The notes below the pieces were generated by a model. The model was not told the origin of the DNA. It ran no database searches and saw nothing but the letters and a program-made list of their open reading frames with translations. A stretch of DNA of 32,449 nucleotides from NCBI GenBank assembly GCA_016777005.1, contig JADHSF010000010.1, positions 1 through 32,449 of the forward strand, in the 5' to 3' direction. Shown here in pieces: positions 6,861 through 15,036 of this stretch. The position numbers and the translations under genes are program-made. Source of the DNA: SAR86 cluster bacterium (lineage in GTDB: Bacteria; Pseudomonadota; Gammaproteobacteria; Magnimaribacterales; Magnimaribacteraceae). The stretch's first letter is position 1. Every line of letters begins with the position of its first letter.

Positions 6861-7649
6861 TTAGGATCTTATGCCTTTTCCTTTATGAAGAAACCAAAGA
6901 CAAGTTGATGCTAATAATAAAATAAAACCAAAGATCATGAATAGAGCAAAGTTAATTGAGAATCCGAGAGCATCCAAATCTGATGAACCCAAAATAGCAA
7001 ATCTAAATGCATTAATCATATAAAGTATAGGATTTGCCAAGGATACAGTTTGCCAGATAGCAGGTAAAAGCTGGATGGAATAAAACACTCCTCCAAGATA
7101 TATCAAAGGCTGCATAATGAACGTAGGGACAATAGATATATCATCAAAGGATTCAGCAAATAAAGCATTTAAAAAACCGCCTAATGAAAATAGAATCGAA
7201 GTTGATACAACCACCAAAATACTTAATGGCCAATTATCCACTGAAAGATCATAAAACCATAAGGAAACAAAAGTAACTATTGCCCCTACAAGCAATCCTC
7301 TCGCAACTCCACCTAAGACCCATCCAAGTAAAATTAAATAGTGCGGTAAGGGGGTTATTAGTAACTCCTCGATGCTACGAGCAAATTTTTGACCAAAGAA
7401 TGAAGAGACGACGTTCGAATAAGAATTACTTATCACTGACATCATTATCAAACCGGGGATCATAAATTGCATGTAATCAAATCCACCCATTTCTCCAATT
7501 CTTTTTCCTATCAATGTGCCGAAGATAACAAAATAGAGCATGATCATTATTGCTGGAGGGATTAGAGTTTGAGTCCATATCCTCATGAACCTATGTATCT
7601 CTTTATAAAGGATAGTCAGCAGAGCTCTATATTGCTCAATAGGAGTCAT
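6861..7649 (-). CDS. ABC-2 type exporter permease, YadH-like
   Basis: The 262-residue membrane protein has six hydrophobic segments in the ABC-2 arrangement. The cytoplasmic N-terminus includes EIHRFMRIWTQTLIPPAI, and the pattern FGTLIG, IMMSVISNSYSNVVSSFFGQK, SIEELLITPLPHY and GGVFYSIQLLP is that of YadH-like permeases. It should form the export channel with the ATPase whose gene overlaps it by 4 bases. The E. coli YadGH substrate is not known, and none can be proposed here. Confidence 0.88.
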   Translation of the reverse strand: MTPIEQYRALLTILYKEIHRFMRIWTQTLIPPAIMIMLYFVIFGTLIGKRIGEMGGFDYMQFMIPGLIMMSVISNSYSNVVSSFFGQKFARSIEELLITPLPHYLILLGWVLGGVARGLLVGAIVTFVSLWFYDLSVDNWPLSILVVVSTSILFSLGGFLNALFAESFDDISIVPTFIMQPLIYLGGVFYSIQLLPAIWQTVSLANPILYMINAFRFAILGSSDLDALGFSINFALFMIFGFILLLASTCLWFLHKGKGIRS

Positions 7650-8575
7650 GCCTCGGTATCCTTAAGGGTAGATTCAACAAGTCCAAGAAATAACTCTTCG
7701 AGCCTACCTGTTTCGTTTCTCATGCTAGAAATCTCTAGTCCTAGATCGGAAAAGACTTTAAATACAGAATTTAAATCTTGATCTTTTTTTAATGTAACTT
7801 TTAACCTAGTTGGATTTTCAAGAAACATTTCAAAATTATTAATTTCCGGTAAAACAGTTAATGGCTTACCAAGATCGAAAATAAAAGTCTCAACTTCTAA
7901 GCGAGTTAGTAATTCTTGCATACTAGTATTTTCGACTATTTCTCCAGCATCTATAATTGCTATATTTCTGCATAGTCTTTCAGCTTCTTCCAAGTAATGT
8001 GTTGTAAGAATAATAGTTGTACCCTTATTATTAATCTCCGTTAGGAAATCCCATAAAGATCTTCTTAATTCAATATCTACTCCTGCAGTAGGCTCATCTA
8101 AAATGAGTAAATCAGGGTTGTTAACCAAGGCCTTTGCAACCATTACTCTTCTTTTCATTCCACCTGAGAGCTTTCTGGCTTGTTCATTTCTCTTGTCCCA
8201 GATATCAAGTTTCTTCATGTAGTATTTGGCATTCTCTCTAGATTCTTTAAAGCTTAATCCATAATAACCGGCTTGATTTCTAACAATATCACCAACTTTT
8301 TCAAATTGATTGAAATTAACCTCTTGGCCCACCACACCTAATTTCTTTTTTGCAAGAGAGTGATTTTCATCAATGTCGATATCTAAGATTTTAACTTGAC
8401 CTGAAGTCTTGGTAACAAGAGAGCTGATTACGCCGATAGTAGTAGATTTTCCTGCTCCATTTGGACCAAGCAATGCAAAGAAATCACCCTCTTCAACCTC
8501 TAAATCAATACCTTTTAAAGCTTGTAGTCCACCCGCATATTCCTTTTTAAGGTTAGTTATTGAAAGTGCTTTCAT
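7646..8575 (-). CDS. ABC transporter ATP-binding protein, YadG-like
   Basis: The 309-residue ATPase powers the adjacent permease. It shows Walker A GPNGAGKST at 37-45, a Q loop (VVGQEVNFNQF), the signature LSGGMKRR, Walker B LLILDEPTAGVD and the switch histidine in LTTHYLEEAE. About 80 residues at the C-terminus form the extra domain common in ABC-2 exporter ATPases. It begins 3 bases after the VWA gene and overlaps the permease gene by 4 bases, so the MoxR/VWA pair and this exporter appear to be one transcript. Confidence 0.92.
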   Translation of the reverse strand: MKALSITNLKKEYAGGLQALKGIDLEVEEGDFFALLGPNGAGKSTTIGVISSLVTKTSGQVKILDIDIDENHSLAKKKLGVVGQEVNFNQFEKVGDIVRNQAGYYGLSFKESRENAKYYMKKLDIWDKRNEQARKLSGGMKRRVMVAKALVNNPDLLILDEPTAGVDIELRRSLWDFLTEINNKGTTIILTTHYLEEAERLCRNIAIIDAGEIVENTSMQELLTRLEVETFIFDLGKPLTVLPEINNFEMFLENPTRLKVTLKKDQDLNSVFKVFSDLGLEISSMRNETGRLEELFLGLVESTLKDTEA

Positions 8576-8578
8576 GAA

Positions 8579-9754
8579 TTACTTACTAAGGAAAGTCATG
8601 CTTTCTTCTAAACCACGTATGGTTAAAGGAAACATATTGTCTTCAACAAGACTTCTAGTAAGTTCTACTGAGGCACTGTATTCCCAGTGTTCTTCAGGGA
8701 CAGGGTTTAACCAGACAAGTTTGTCATAGATCCCTACCATTCGTTTCATCCAGAGAGCACCTGCTTCTTCATTCCAATGCTCGATACTTCCTCCTGGATT
8801 GGTGATTTCATATGGAGCCATTGTTGCATCACCCACAAAAATTATTTTGTAATCACCAGAATATTTATGGATTATATCTTCTGTATAGACTCTTTCATTT
8901 TGCCTACGCCTATTATCCTTCCAGACTGTTTCATAGATAAAGTTATGGAAATAAAAGTACTCCAAGTTTTTGAACTCTGTTTTTGCTGCAGAAAATAACT
9001 CTTCACAAATCTTGATATGTGGGTCCATTGATCCACCGACATCAAATAGAACTATCACGTTAACAGCGTTTCTTTTTTCAGGACGGAATTTGACATCCAA
9101 CATCCCTGCTTTTTTTGCCGTAGAAGTTATTGTGCCATCTAAATCAAACTCTTCGTTAGCACTGTCCCTGATAAGCTTTCTTAACCGTCTTAAAGCAACC
9201 TTCATATTCCTAGTGCCTAATTCAACATCATCATCTAAATTTTTAAAATCTCTAGCTTCCCAAATCTTAGCCGCTTTACCTTTTCCACCTTCTCCTCCAA
9301 CCCGAATACCTTCTGGATTATCTCCAGAGTTCCCAAAAGGAGAAGTTCCACCAGTCCCTATTTGCTTGCTGCCACCTTCATGCCTTTCTTCTTGCTCTTC
9401 TAATTTTTTCTTAAATGCTTCTAGTAACTTTTCTAGACCTCCGAGAGTTTGGATTTCTTTTAACTCTTCCTCTGTAAGATGTTTTTCGAACTCAGCCTTT
9501 AGCCATTCATCAGGTATGAGCATTTCAAGAATATCATCAAGACTTTCTATGCCTTTAAAATAAATGTCAAAGGCTCTATCGAACTTATCATAGTGCTTTT
9601 CGTCTTTGACTAAAATTGCCCTACTCAGAAAATAGAATTCTTCCATATTGGCGAAGGCAAGTTTTTTATCAACTGCAGCAATTAGATCCAAAAGTTCCCT
9701 TAAAGAACATGGAACTCCTGTAGCTCTTAATGTATTAAAAAGGGATATAAACAT
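8579..9754 (-). CDS. VWA domain protein, CoxE-like partner of MoxR
   Basis: The 391-residue protein has an N-terminal helical region (about 1-125), a glycine-rich linker (about 126-162) and a C-terminal von Willebrand A domain. The metal site begins with DVGGSM at 238-243, a DxGxS form of the MIDAS motif usual in CoxE-like proteins, and IIFVGDATMAPYEI follows further on. MoxR ATPases and VWA proteins of this kind work together as chaperones that insert metals into, or remodel, client complexes. It follows the MoxR gene by 9 bases. There is no signal peptide. The client is unknown; the downstream exporter is a candidate only by position. Confidence 0.88.
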   Translation of the reverse strand: MFISLFNTLRATGVPCSLRELLDLIAAVDKKLAFANMEEFYFLSRAILVKDEKHYDKFDRAFDIYFKGIESLDDILEMLIPDEWLKAEFEKHLTEEELKEIQTLGGLEKLLEAFKKKLEEQEERHEGGSKQIGTGGTSPFGNSGDNPEGIRVGGEGGKGKAAKIWEARDFKNLDDDVELGTRNMKVALRRLRKLIRDSANEEFDLDGTITSTAKKAGMLDVKFRPEKRNAVNVIVLFDVGGSMDPHIKICEELFSAAKTEFKNLEYFYFHNFIYETVWKDNRRRQNERVYTEDIIHKYSGDYKIIFVGDATMAPYEITNPGGSIEHWNEEAGALWMKRMVGIYDKLVWLNPVPEEHWEYSASVELTRSLVEDNMFPLTIRGLEESMTFLSK

Positions 9755-9763
9755 TTATTAATT

Positions 9764-10609
9764 CTAGTTCCCTTCTCTTCTTGCCATAAAAGCAAGTCTC
9801 TCAAGCAAATGCACGTCCTGTTCATTTTTTACTAAAGCTCCATAAAGTGGCGGTATAGCTTTCGAAGGATCTCTATTCTTAAAAATTTCATCAGGAATAT
9901 CGTCTGCCATTAACAGCTTCAACCAATCAATCAGCTCTGATGTAGATGGTTTTTTCTTCATACCAGGTACTTTCCTGATATCGAAGAAAATTTCTAGAGC
10001 TTCTTTGACTAATTTTTTCTTAACCTTAGGATGGTGAACTTTAACGATTTCTTCCATAGTAGCTCTATCAGGAAAGTTAATGTAATGGAAAAAACATCTT
10101 CTTAAAAAAGCGTCAGGCAGCTCCTTCTCATTATTACTTGTAATGATAACTAATGGTCTTTTAATCGCCTTGATTGTCTGTTTAGTTTCGTATACGTAGA
10201 ATTCCATTCGGTCAATTTCTTGTAATAAATCATTAGGAAATTCAATATCAGCTTTATCTATTTCATCAACCAGTAGCACTGCTCTTTCATCTGAAGTGAA
10301 AGCTTCCCACATTTTTCCTTTTTGGATATAGTTTGCAATATCTTTTACCCTTTCATCTCCTAATTGAGAATCCCTTAACCTAGTAACAGCATCATATTCA
10401 TAAAGCCCTTGGCGTGCTTTTGTAGTAGATTTGATGTGCCACTCAATTAAAGGCATATTAAGAGATTCGGCAACCTGCTCAGCTAACATGGTTTTACCTG
10501 TTCCAGGTTCACCTTTTATAAGAAGTGGTTTTTCTAATTCTATGGCCGCATTTACCGCCATACTTAGGTCCTCTGTTGAGATATAAGATTCAGTCCCTTT
10601 AAATTTCAT
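9764..10609 (-). CDS. MoxR family AAA+ ATPase
   Basis: The 281-residue AAA+ protein carries Walker A GEPGTGKT at 33-40, Walker B VLLVDEIDKAD, the sensor segment IITSNNEKELPDAFLRRC and a C-terminal lid with KKPSTSELIDWLKLL. MoxR ATPases pair with VWA proteins to activate metalloenzymes or assemble complexes. The gene seems to head the operon moxR-vwa-ATPase-permease-queF, because about 70 bases without a same-strand gene lie upstream. A GTGA-N5-TCAC dyad occurs in that gap (10633-10645). Confidence 0.92.
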   Translation of the reverse strand: MKFKGTESYISTEDLSMAVNAAIELEKPLLIKGEPGTGKTMLAEQVAESLNMPLIEWHIKSTTKARQGLYEYDAVTRLRDSQLGDERVKDIANYIQKGKMWEAFTSDERAVLLVDEIDKADIEFPNDLLQEIDRMEFYVYETKQTIKAIKRPLVIITSNNEKELPDAFLRRCFFHYINFPDRATMEEIVKVHHPKVKKKLVKEALEIFFDIRKVPGMKKKPSTSELIDWLKLLMADDIPDEIFKNRDPSKAIPPLYGALVKNEQDVHLLERLAFMARREGN

Positions 10610-10689
10610 AATTATTCCTATTTAAATTTAGCGTGACTTTATCACACACACTAAAAAAATCACTATCGATAATACTTTGGCAATTCAAC

Positions 10690-10815
10690 TCATTTGCCTA
10701 CTGCCACCCCACCTATACTCCAAGCGTCTGTTACTTGAGTCTCATAAACATAATCTTTTACTTTCAGAACAGAAGTAACACCAGGAAGTACAGAATACCC
10801 TTTTTGTTCAGGCAT
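10690..10815 (-). CDS. Possible 41-residue protein, unrecognised
   Basis: An ATG at 10815 opens a 41-residue frame beginning MPEQKGYSVLPG and ending WSIGGVAVGK. It starts 10 bases after the upstream membrane-protein gene, on the same strand, in a stretch otherwise empty. The composition looks protein-like, but there is no good ribosome site and I recognise no family. A longer version from a TTG at 10887 would overlap the upstream gene by about 60 bases and is less likely. Confidence 0.35.
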   Translation of the reverse strand: MPEQKGYSVLPGVTSVLKVKDYVYETQVTDAWSIGGVAVGK

Positions 10816-10825
10816 AGAATTTAAA

Positions 10826-11197
10826 TTAGTTATTTGATTTGATCTTATAAACGCTCGCAAAAAGCAATATAGAAGATACGATCTCAAAAATGATAGCGTC
10901 AGTTAAAAATTCTGTTCCATGAAACAATCCTGCAGAAATTCTGAAAATAGCAGCTGAACCTAGAAGAGAGATTGTTGCATATAACCAAATGTATTCATTC
11001 CGATAAGCACCGATGATTGCCATTAAACCTGCTGTAAAGAAGAAAGAAGTAAAATCACCAATCTGGGTATTGCCACCCTTCCCTTCAAGCAATGACATAG
11101 AAAGACCGGCTGCAGCACCTGACGGATCTAAAAGCCAGTTAAAAGCACTAAACATCATAAATGCACCTATGATTCCGGATATAACTCTTGCCCACAT
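10826..11197 (-). CDS. Small integral membrane protein, unknown function
   Basis: The 123-residue protein has four hydrophobic segments: MWARVISGIIGAFMMFSAF, FTSFFFTAGLMAIIGA, YIWLYATISLLGSAAIF and IIFEIVSSILLFASVY. The loop after the first contains WLLDPSGAAAGL. The layout resembles small four-helix membrane proteins often labelled DUF4345-like, but I cannot confirm that. The start is supported by AGGAG nine bases upstream. It follows the PQQ dehydrogenase gene by 16 bases. Confidence 0.7.
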   Translation of the reverse strand: MWARVISGIIGAFMMFSAFNWLLDPSGAAAGLSMSLLEGKGGNTQIGDFTSFFFTAGLMAIIGAYRNEYIWLYATISLLGSAAIFRISAGLFHGTEFLTDAIIFEIVSSILLFASVYKIKSNN

Positions 11198-11213
11198 AAT
11201 TTTTCTCCTAAAA

Positions 11214-12308
11214 TTATTTATTTATTACTCTCACTAATTTTCCGTTTGGTCCATCAGTTGCCAAAATAAGACTGCCATCTGGTGAAGTTGCAACGTCTCT
11301 TATTCGACCCAGATCAGAAAATAGAATTTCTTCATTAATTATTTTGGCACCAGAAAGCTCTAGTCTTCTTACATCGCCTGGCACTAAAGCCGAAACAAAG
11401 AGACTATTATTCCAACTTGGAAAAAGAGTTCCTTCATAAAAAGCCATACCTGATGGTGCTATAGATGGCACCCAATATTTAATGGGTTGTTCCATGCCTT
11501 CCTTTTCAGTAAAAGGTGAAATAGTTGCACCGCTATAATCTTTTCCATAGGTGATTGCTGGCCAGCCATAGTTCTTTGAAGGGAGAACAATATTCAGTTC
11601 ATCTCCTCCCATAGGGCCATGCTCATTCTCATAAACGACTCCATTAACAACTGTAATTCCCTGTAGGTTTCTATGTCCATATGACCAAATCTCGGGCTTT
11701 GCATTCTTGTCACCTAAAAAAGGATTATCTTCTGGAATACTGCCGTCAGTATTTATTCTGATTATTTTTCCAAAGTGGTTGTCTAAGTATTGCGCCTCCT
11801 CCCTGTAATTGAAACCATCTCCAGACGTAATTAATAAAGTACCGTCATCTAAAAAAGCCATTCTAGCTCCATAATGAGCAGCTGTTTTTCTTGATGGAAA
11901 AGCCTTGAATATAGTTTTTACATCCACAAGACTCCCAGAGACAAGTTTAGCTCTTACCACTTCTAGAGTATTTGTTTTCTTGCCTTTATCCGGTGAAGAA
12001 AAGGATATGTAAAGAGTGTTATTAGATGCGAAGTTAGGATCAAGTATTAGTCCTGATAAACCGCCTTGGCCTGCAAATAGCACTTCAGGAACGCCTGCAA
12101 TTGGTTGTGGATTCAAGACACCTTCTTCTATAATTCTTAATGAGCCTGAAAGTTCAGTAAATAGAATATTATTATTATCTATAACCGCTATTGCCCATGG
12201 ATGACTTAAATTTTCCGCTATGTTCTCATAACGATAATTTACTTCTTCTGCACTTAAATGCGTTATTGCAAGGATTGCTATAAAAAAAATCTTAATTTGT
12301 TTGATCAT
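11214..12308 (-). CDS. PQQ-dependent sugar dehydrogenase (YliI/GSDH type), exported
   Basis: The 364-residue protein begins with a signal peptide (MIKQIKIFFIAILAITHLSA) with a likely cut before EE, so it should be periplasmic. It is a six-bladed propeller of the glucose/sorbosone dehydrogenase family, which oxidises aldoses with PQQ. The family landmarks are clear: LSHPWAIAV, GQGGLSGL, HYGARMAFLDDGTLLITSGDG with the catalytic histidine, YGHRNLQGI, NEHGPMGGDELN, NYGWP and the late IRDVATSPDGSL. The start overlaps the upstream membrane-protein gene by 17 bases and has GAGGA as ribosome site. No PQQ synthesis genes are in the window, and some family members may not need PQQ. Confidence 0.9.
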   Translation of the reverse strand: MIKQIKIFFIAILAITHLSAEEVNYRYENIAENLSHPWAIAVIDNNNILFTELSGSLRIIEEGVLNPQPIAGVPEVLFAGQGGLSGLILDPNFASNNTLYISFSSPDKGKKTNTLEVVRAKLVSGSLVDVKTIFKAFPSRKTAAHYGARMAFLDDGTLLITSGDGFNYREEAQYLDNHFGKIIRINTDGSIPEDNPFLGDKNAKPEIWSYGHRNLQGITVVNGVVYENEHGPMGGDELNIVLPSKNYGWPAITYGKDYSGATISPFTEKEGMEQPIKYWVPSIAPSGMAFYEGTLFPSWNNSLFVSALVPGDVRRLELSGAKIINEEILFSDLGRIRDVATSPDGSLILATDGPNGKLVRVINK

Positions 12309-12756
12309 TGTGTCCTCTTTTTTCTAAAAATGTGCCAAAGAAATACCCACTTAAAAACCCATAAAGCGTTAGTATAATTTTACCTAAAATTGATCGTCCA
12401 CCCGCTAGAATATCTAGATTGTAAAATGCTAATGGCATCAATAAGACTATAGCCAAAAGTGCAGCGGCACCTGCTAATCCGTATGCTAAAGGCTTGGATA
12501 GATTAACCCAGATCAATAAAATTTTTGCTATCAAGAAGGCAGCCGACATACCGATCGCTATTAAAGCGACCAAAGGCACCGCACCACCTCCATTCATCAA
12601 CACTAAATTACCAAAATACGATCCAAAAAAGACAGTAAAAGTGACTGGCATATCAACTGAAAGCAACCACGTCATATTACTCATGGTTTCTTGAAAAATA
12701 ACTAGGCAAGTGGCTATTACAATAGTCAAGGTTAAATAGAGAAGTTTTTTAATCAT
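12292..12756 (-). CDS. Small membrane protein, unknown function
   Basis: The 154-residue protein has four to five hydrophobic segments, starting with LLYLTLTIVIATCLVIF, then VTFTVFFGSYFGNLVLM, VALIAIGMSAAFLIAKILLI, a long glycine/alanine-rich helix pair and ILTLYGFLSGYFFGTFL. I recognise no family. It follows the CoA-transferase gene by 2 bases and overlaps the dehydrogenase gene by 17, so the three are probably co-expressed. Confidence 0.6.
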   Translation of the reverse strand: MIKKLLYLTLTIVIATCLVIFQETMSNMTWLLSVDMPVTFTVFFGSYFGNLVLMNGGGAVPLVALIAIGMSAAFLIAKILLIWVNLSKPLAYGLAGAAALLAIVLLMPLAFYNLDILAGGRSILGKIILTLYGFLSGYFFGTFLEKRGHNDQTN

Positions 12757-12758
12757 AT

Positions 12759-13970
12759 TTATTCCTGAGTAGTTTGGGTTAAGCTGGCGATTAATTCCCT
12801 ATTTTGCTTTTCTCGCTCTTCCATACGGCCAATTATATCATCATCTATACCCATAGAATTCAGCACTTCTTTATTGTCGTGTCCTAAAATAGGCGCTAAA
12901 GATCTAGGGAAATCGCTCTGACCTTTGAGGGTGGCAGGTGGTTTAGGCATTCTCATTTTTCCCAATTCAGGATGATCTATCAACTTAATGGAATCTTGTT
13001 GAATTATCTGAGGATCTTGATGAACAGCACTGAGCTCATTACAGATTGATGCTGATATTTCTTCCTGATCCATCTTATTAACAAGCTCAGTGCTAGAAAA
13101 TTGAACTGTAATTTTATTTATTATCTCTGTTAACTCTTGTTTGTGGATAATTCGAGAAACAAGATTATTAAATTTCTCTTTTGTATGCAGGTCTAAATCA
13201 AATAATTTACAAAATTTAGAAAAGATTTCGTCATTGGCAATTAAAATTAAAACTGCTCCACCATCTTTTGTTTCATATACTTCAAACAAGTCAGCAAGTT
13301 CTCCTACATTTAACCCTCCTTCCTCGAATGTATAGTTCATCATAATGTCCGGCCAATTGTAATAAAGAGCTGATTCCAGCATTGAAATAGGAAGATATTG
13401 ACCTCCTTCACCTCTTTCCTTTTGAAATAAAGCAGTAGATATTGCTTGTGCGCTAGTCATACCAGTAACCTTATCGTAAATTATAGTTCTTATTAGTTCA
13501 GGGGAATTGCTACTTTGAGCATTTGGAATGCCCACTGTTCCTTGAATTAATGGATCATAAACCTTCTTTTCTTTATAGGGTCCTGACTGACCATAGCCTG
13601 ATATAGAGCAGTAAATGAGATCCGGTTTTATTTGTTTTAAAGATTCGTAATCAATGCCAAGTTTTTTAACAATTCCTGGTCGATAATTCTCAATTACAAC
13701 ATCAGCAGTAGAAACTAATTTGAAGAAAACTTCTAAGTCTTCATCATTCTTGAAATCTAGACATATGCATTTTTTATTTCTATTCAGAGTTGAGAACATA
13801 GCTCCCATTCCATCTTTAATGGTTCCCATGAATCTAGCCAGATCACCTATTCCAGGTGGTTCAATTTTTATGACATCCGCTCCCTGATCGGCCAACATCA
13901 TCCCTGCATATGGTCCAGAGACAGTTGAAGTTAGCTCTAGAACTCTTATGCCTTTATATGGTCCGCTCAT
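12759..13970 (-). CDS. CaiB/BaiF (class III) CoA-transferase family protein
   Basis: The 403-residue protein has the family's N-terminal pattern: GIRVLELTSTVSGPYAGMMLADQGADVIKIEPP, shortly followed by NRNKKCICLDFKN, VIENYRPGIVKKLGIDY and ISGYGQSGPY. The aspartate in KKVYDPLIQG aligns with the catalytic Asp of formyl-CoA transferase, so true CoA transfer is more likely than racemisation; the racemase His/Asp pair of the paralogue at 15033-16163 is not present. The acyl substrate cannot be told. Its start is preceded by a run of eight G that must serve as the ribosome site. It faces tatD across 43 bases. Confidence 0.85.
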   Translation of the reverse strand: MSGPYKGIRVLELTSTVSGPYAGMMLADQGADVIKIEPPGIGDLARFMGTIKDGMGAMFSTLNRNKKCICLDFKNDEDLEVFFKLVSTADVVIENYRPGIVKKLGIDYESLKQIKPDLIYCSISGYGQSGPYKEKKVYDPLIQGTVGIPNAQSSNSPELIRTIIYDKVTGMTSAQAISTALFQKERGEGGQYLPISMLESALYYNWPDIMMNYTFEEGGLNVGELADLFEVYETKDGGAVLILIANDEIFSKFCKLFDLDLHTKEKFNNLVSRIIHKQELTEIINKITVQFSSTELVNKMDQEEISASICNELSAVHQDPQIIQQDSIKLIDHPELGKMRMPKPPATLKGQSDFPRSLAPILGHDNKEVLNSMGIDDDIIGRMEEREKQNRELIASLTQTTQE

Positions 13971-13972
13971 AT

Positions 13973-13980
13973 CCCCCCCC
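13973..13980 (-). repeat. Eight-base G tract serving as ribosome site of the CoA-transferase gene
   Basis: The plus strand has CCCCCCCC, read as G8 on the minus strand, two bases before the CoA-transferase ATG. It is the only obvious Shine-Dalgarno candidate. In AT-rich DNA such a tract is uncommon and prone to slippage. Confidence 0.5.
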
Positions 13981-13997
13981 TAATGAAATTACTCCTT

Positions 13998-14003
13998 TAT
14001 AAT
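13998..14003 (+). promoter_or_regulatory. -10 box of tatD, close enough for a leaderless mRNA
   Basis: TATAAT ends 10 bases before the tatD ATG at 14014, so transcription should start at about 14010. The leader would then be only about 0-4 bases. There is no Shine-Dalgarno sequence and no in-frame later start before the conserved FDIG motif. The usual -35 position falls in the C8 tract and does not match consensus. Confidence 0.5.
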
Positions 14004-14013
14004 AGACATCATC

Positions 14014-14817
14014 ATGTCATACATTCAAGAACAATTTTTTGATATTGGAGCAAACTTAACACATAAGTCTTTTGAGAGTGATCTTGAAGAAGTTTTATTC
14101 GAAGCAAAAGAAAATGGTATTAAGAGAATGTCTATTACAGGAAGTTGCTTAGAAGACTCCATTCAAGCCACAGAAATAGCAGAGCGATTTCCGGAAATGT
14201 GTATTTCAACTGCTGGCATACATCCTCATAATGCAAAAGAATATAGTCCTGAAATGTTTTCGGAAATAAAAGCTCTGCTCAAGAAAGAGCCAGTAAAATG
14301 TATAGGGGAAACAGGATTAGACTTTAATAGAAATTTTTCTACTCCCGAACAACAGCAAATAAGTTTTGAGGCGCACTTAGAATTGTCTATAGATGGAAAT
14401 ATTCCTTTATTTTTACACGAGCGTGATGCTCATGAAAAGTTTGTAGAAATTACCTCTGCCTACATCCAACAAATGCCTAAAAGTGTAGTCCACTGCTTTA
14501 CAGGCAGTAAAGAAGCTTTAATGAAATATCTTGATATGGGTTTTTATATAGGAATAACAGGTTGGGTTTGTGATGAAAGAAGAGGAACACACCTAAAGGA
14601 GCTAGTTCCACTTATTCCACTTGAACGGTTAATGATAGAAACAGATTCTCCCTATCTACTTCCTAGAGACATGAAGTTAGATAATTCTACAAGGAATGAA
14701 CCAAAATATCTCGCACATATAGCCAATACGATTGCTGAAATTAGAAAGGAAAGCAAAGAATTAGTTTATTCATCTATCTACATGAATTCACTAGATTTTT
14801 TTGATATATCAATCTAG
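14014..14817 (+). CDS. tatD: TatD metal-dependent DNase
   Basis: The 267-residue TIM-barrel hydrolase matches E. coli TatD closely: FDIGANLTH, STAGIHPHNA, IGETGLDFNRNFSTPE, PLFLHERDAHE, VVHCFTGS, YIGITGWVCDERRG and IETDSPYLLPRD. TatD is a magnesium-dependent 3'-5' exonuclease on single-stranded DNA and RNA, with roles in repair of oxidised DNA. The metal ligands H/H in GIHPH, E in GETG and D in ETDSP are present. It stands alone on the plus strand. Its end overlaps the convergent glutaredoxin-like gene by 9 bases. Translation probably starts without a leader. Confidence 0.95.
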   Translation: MSYIQEQFFDIGANLTHKSFESDLEEVLFEAKENGIKRMSITGSCLEDSIQATEIAERFPEMCISTAGIHPHNAKEYSPEMFSEIKALLKKEPVKCIGETGLDFNRNFSTPEQQQISFEAHLELSIDGNIPLFLHERDAHEKFVEITSAYIQQMPKSVVHCFTGSKEALMKYLDMGFYIGITGWVCDERRGTHLKELVPLIPLERLMIETDSPYLLPRDMKLDNSTRNEPKYLAHIANTIAEIRKESKELVYSSIYMNSLDFFDISI

Positions 14818-15036
14818 AAAATCTTTAATTCCTTCTATGTCGAATGGCCAAAGCAGTTCTCTTTCTCTGTAAAGAAGAACAGGAATTTTATCCCAGTATT
14901 TATCGAGATACATTCTCTTGGCATAGATATCAACCTCGTCAAAAGTCATATCATCATGGCTAAATTCAGACAGTAAGGATCGAGCCTGATCACATAAATG
15001 ACAATCTTTTCCAGTTAATAAAGTCAGTCCTTTCAA
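14809..15036 (-). CDS. Glutaredoxin-like protein (DUF836 type)
   Basis: The 75-residue protein has a thioredoxin-like N-terminus with a CxxC site, KDCHLCDQAR (C12, C15), then a second strand (FDEVDIYAK) and the cis-proline loop KIPVLLYRERELLWPFD. The family is the small glutaredoxin-like group found widely in proteobacteria; it is assumed to act in thiol-disulfide exchange, but its partner is not known. It overlaps the racemase stop by 4 bases and the convergent tatD by 9. Confidence 0.82.
   Translation of the reverse strand: MKGLTLLTGKDCHLCDQARSLLSEFSHDDMTFDEVDIYAKRMYLDKYWDKIPVLLYRERELLWPFDIEGIKDFLD

Noticed and set aside
8970-9563. Long plus-strand frame of 197 residues opposite the VWA gene
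   Set aside because: It is serine- and proline-rich, a shadow of the VWA gene, with no recognisable domain.
8579-9754. Non-canonical MIDAS DVGGS in the VWA protein as a lost metal site
   Set aside because: The DxGxS form is usual for CoxE-like partners of MoxR, so it is not evidence of a dead site.
10633-10645. GTGA-N5-TCAC dyad upstream of moxR, like a CRP/FNR site
   Set aside because: The spacer is 5 rather than 6, and the outer T/A are incomplete, so it falls short of a CRP match.
10816-10887. TTG-started 65-residue version of the small frame at 10690
   Set aside because: It overlaps the upstream membrane-protein gene by about 60 bases and lacks a ribosome site.
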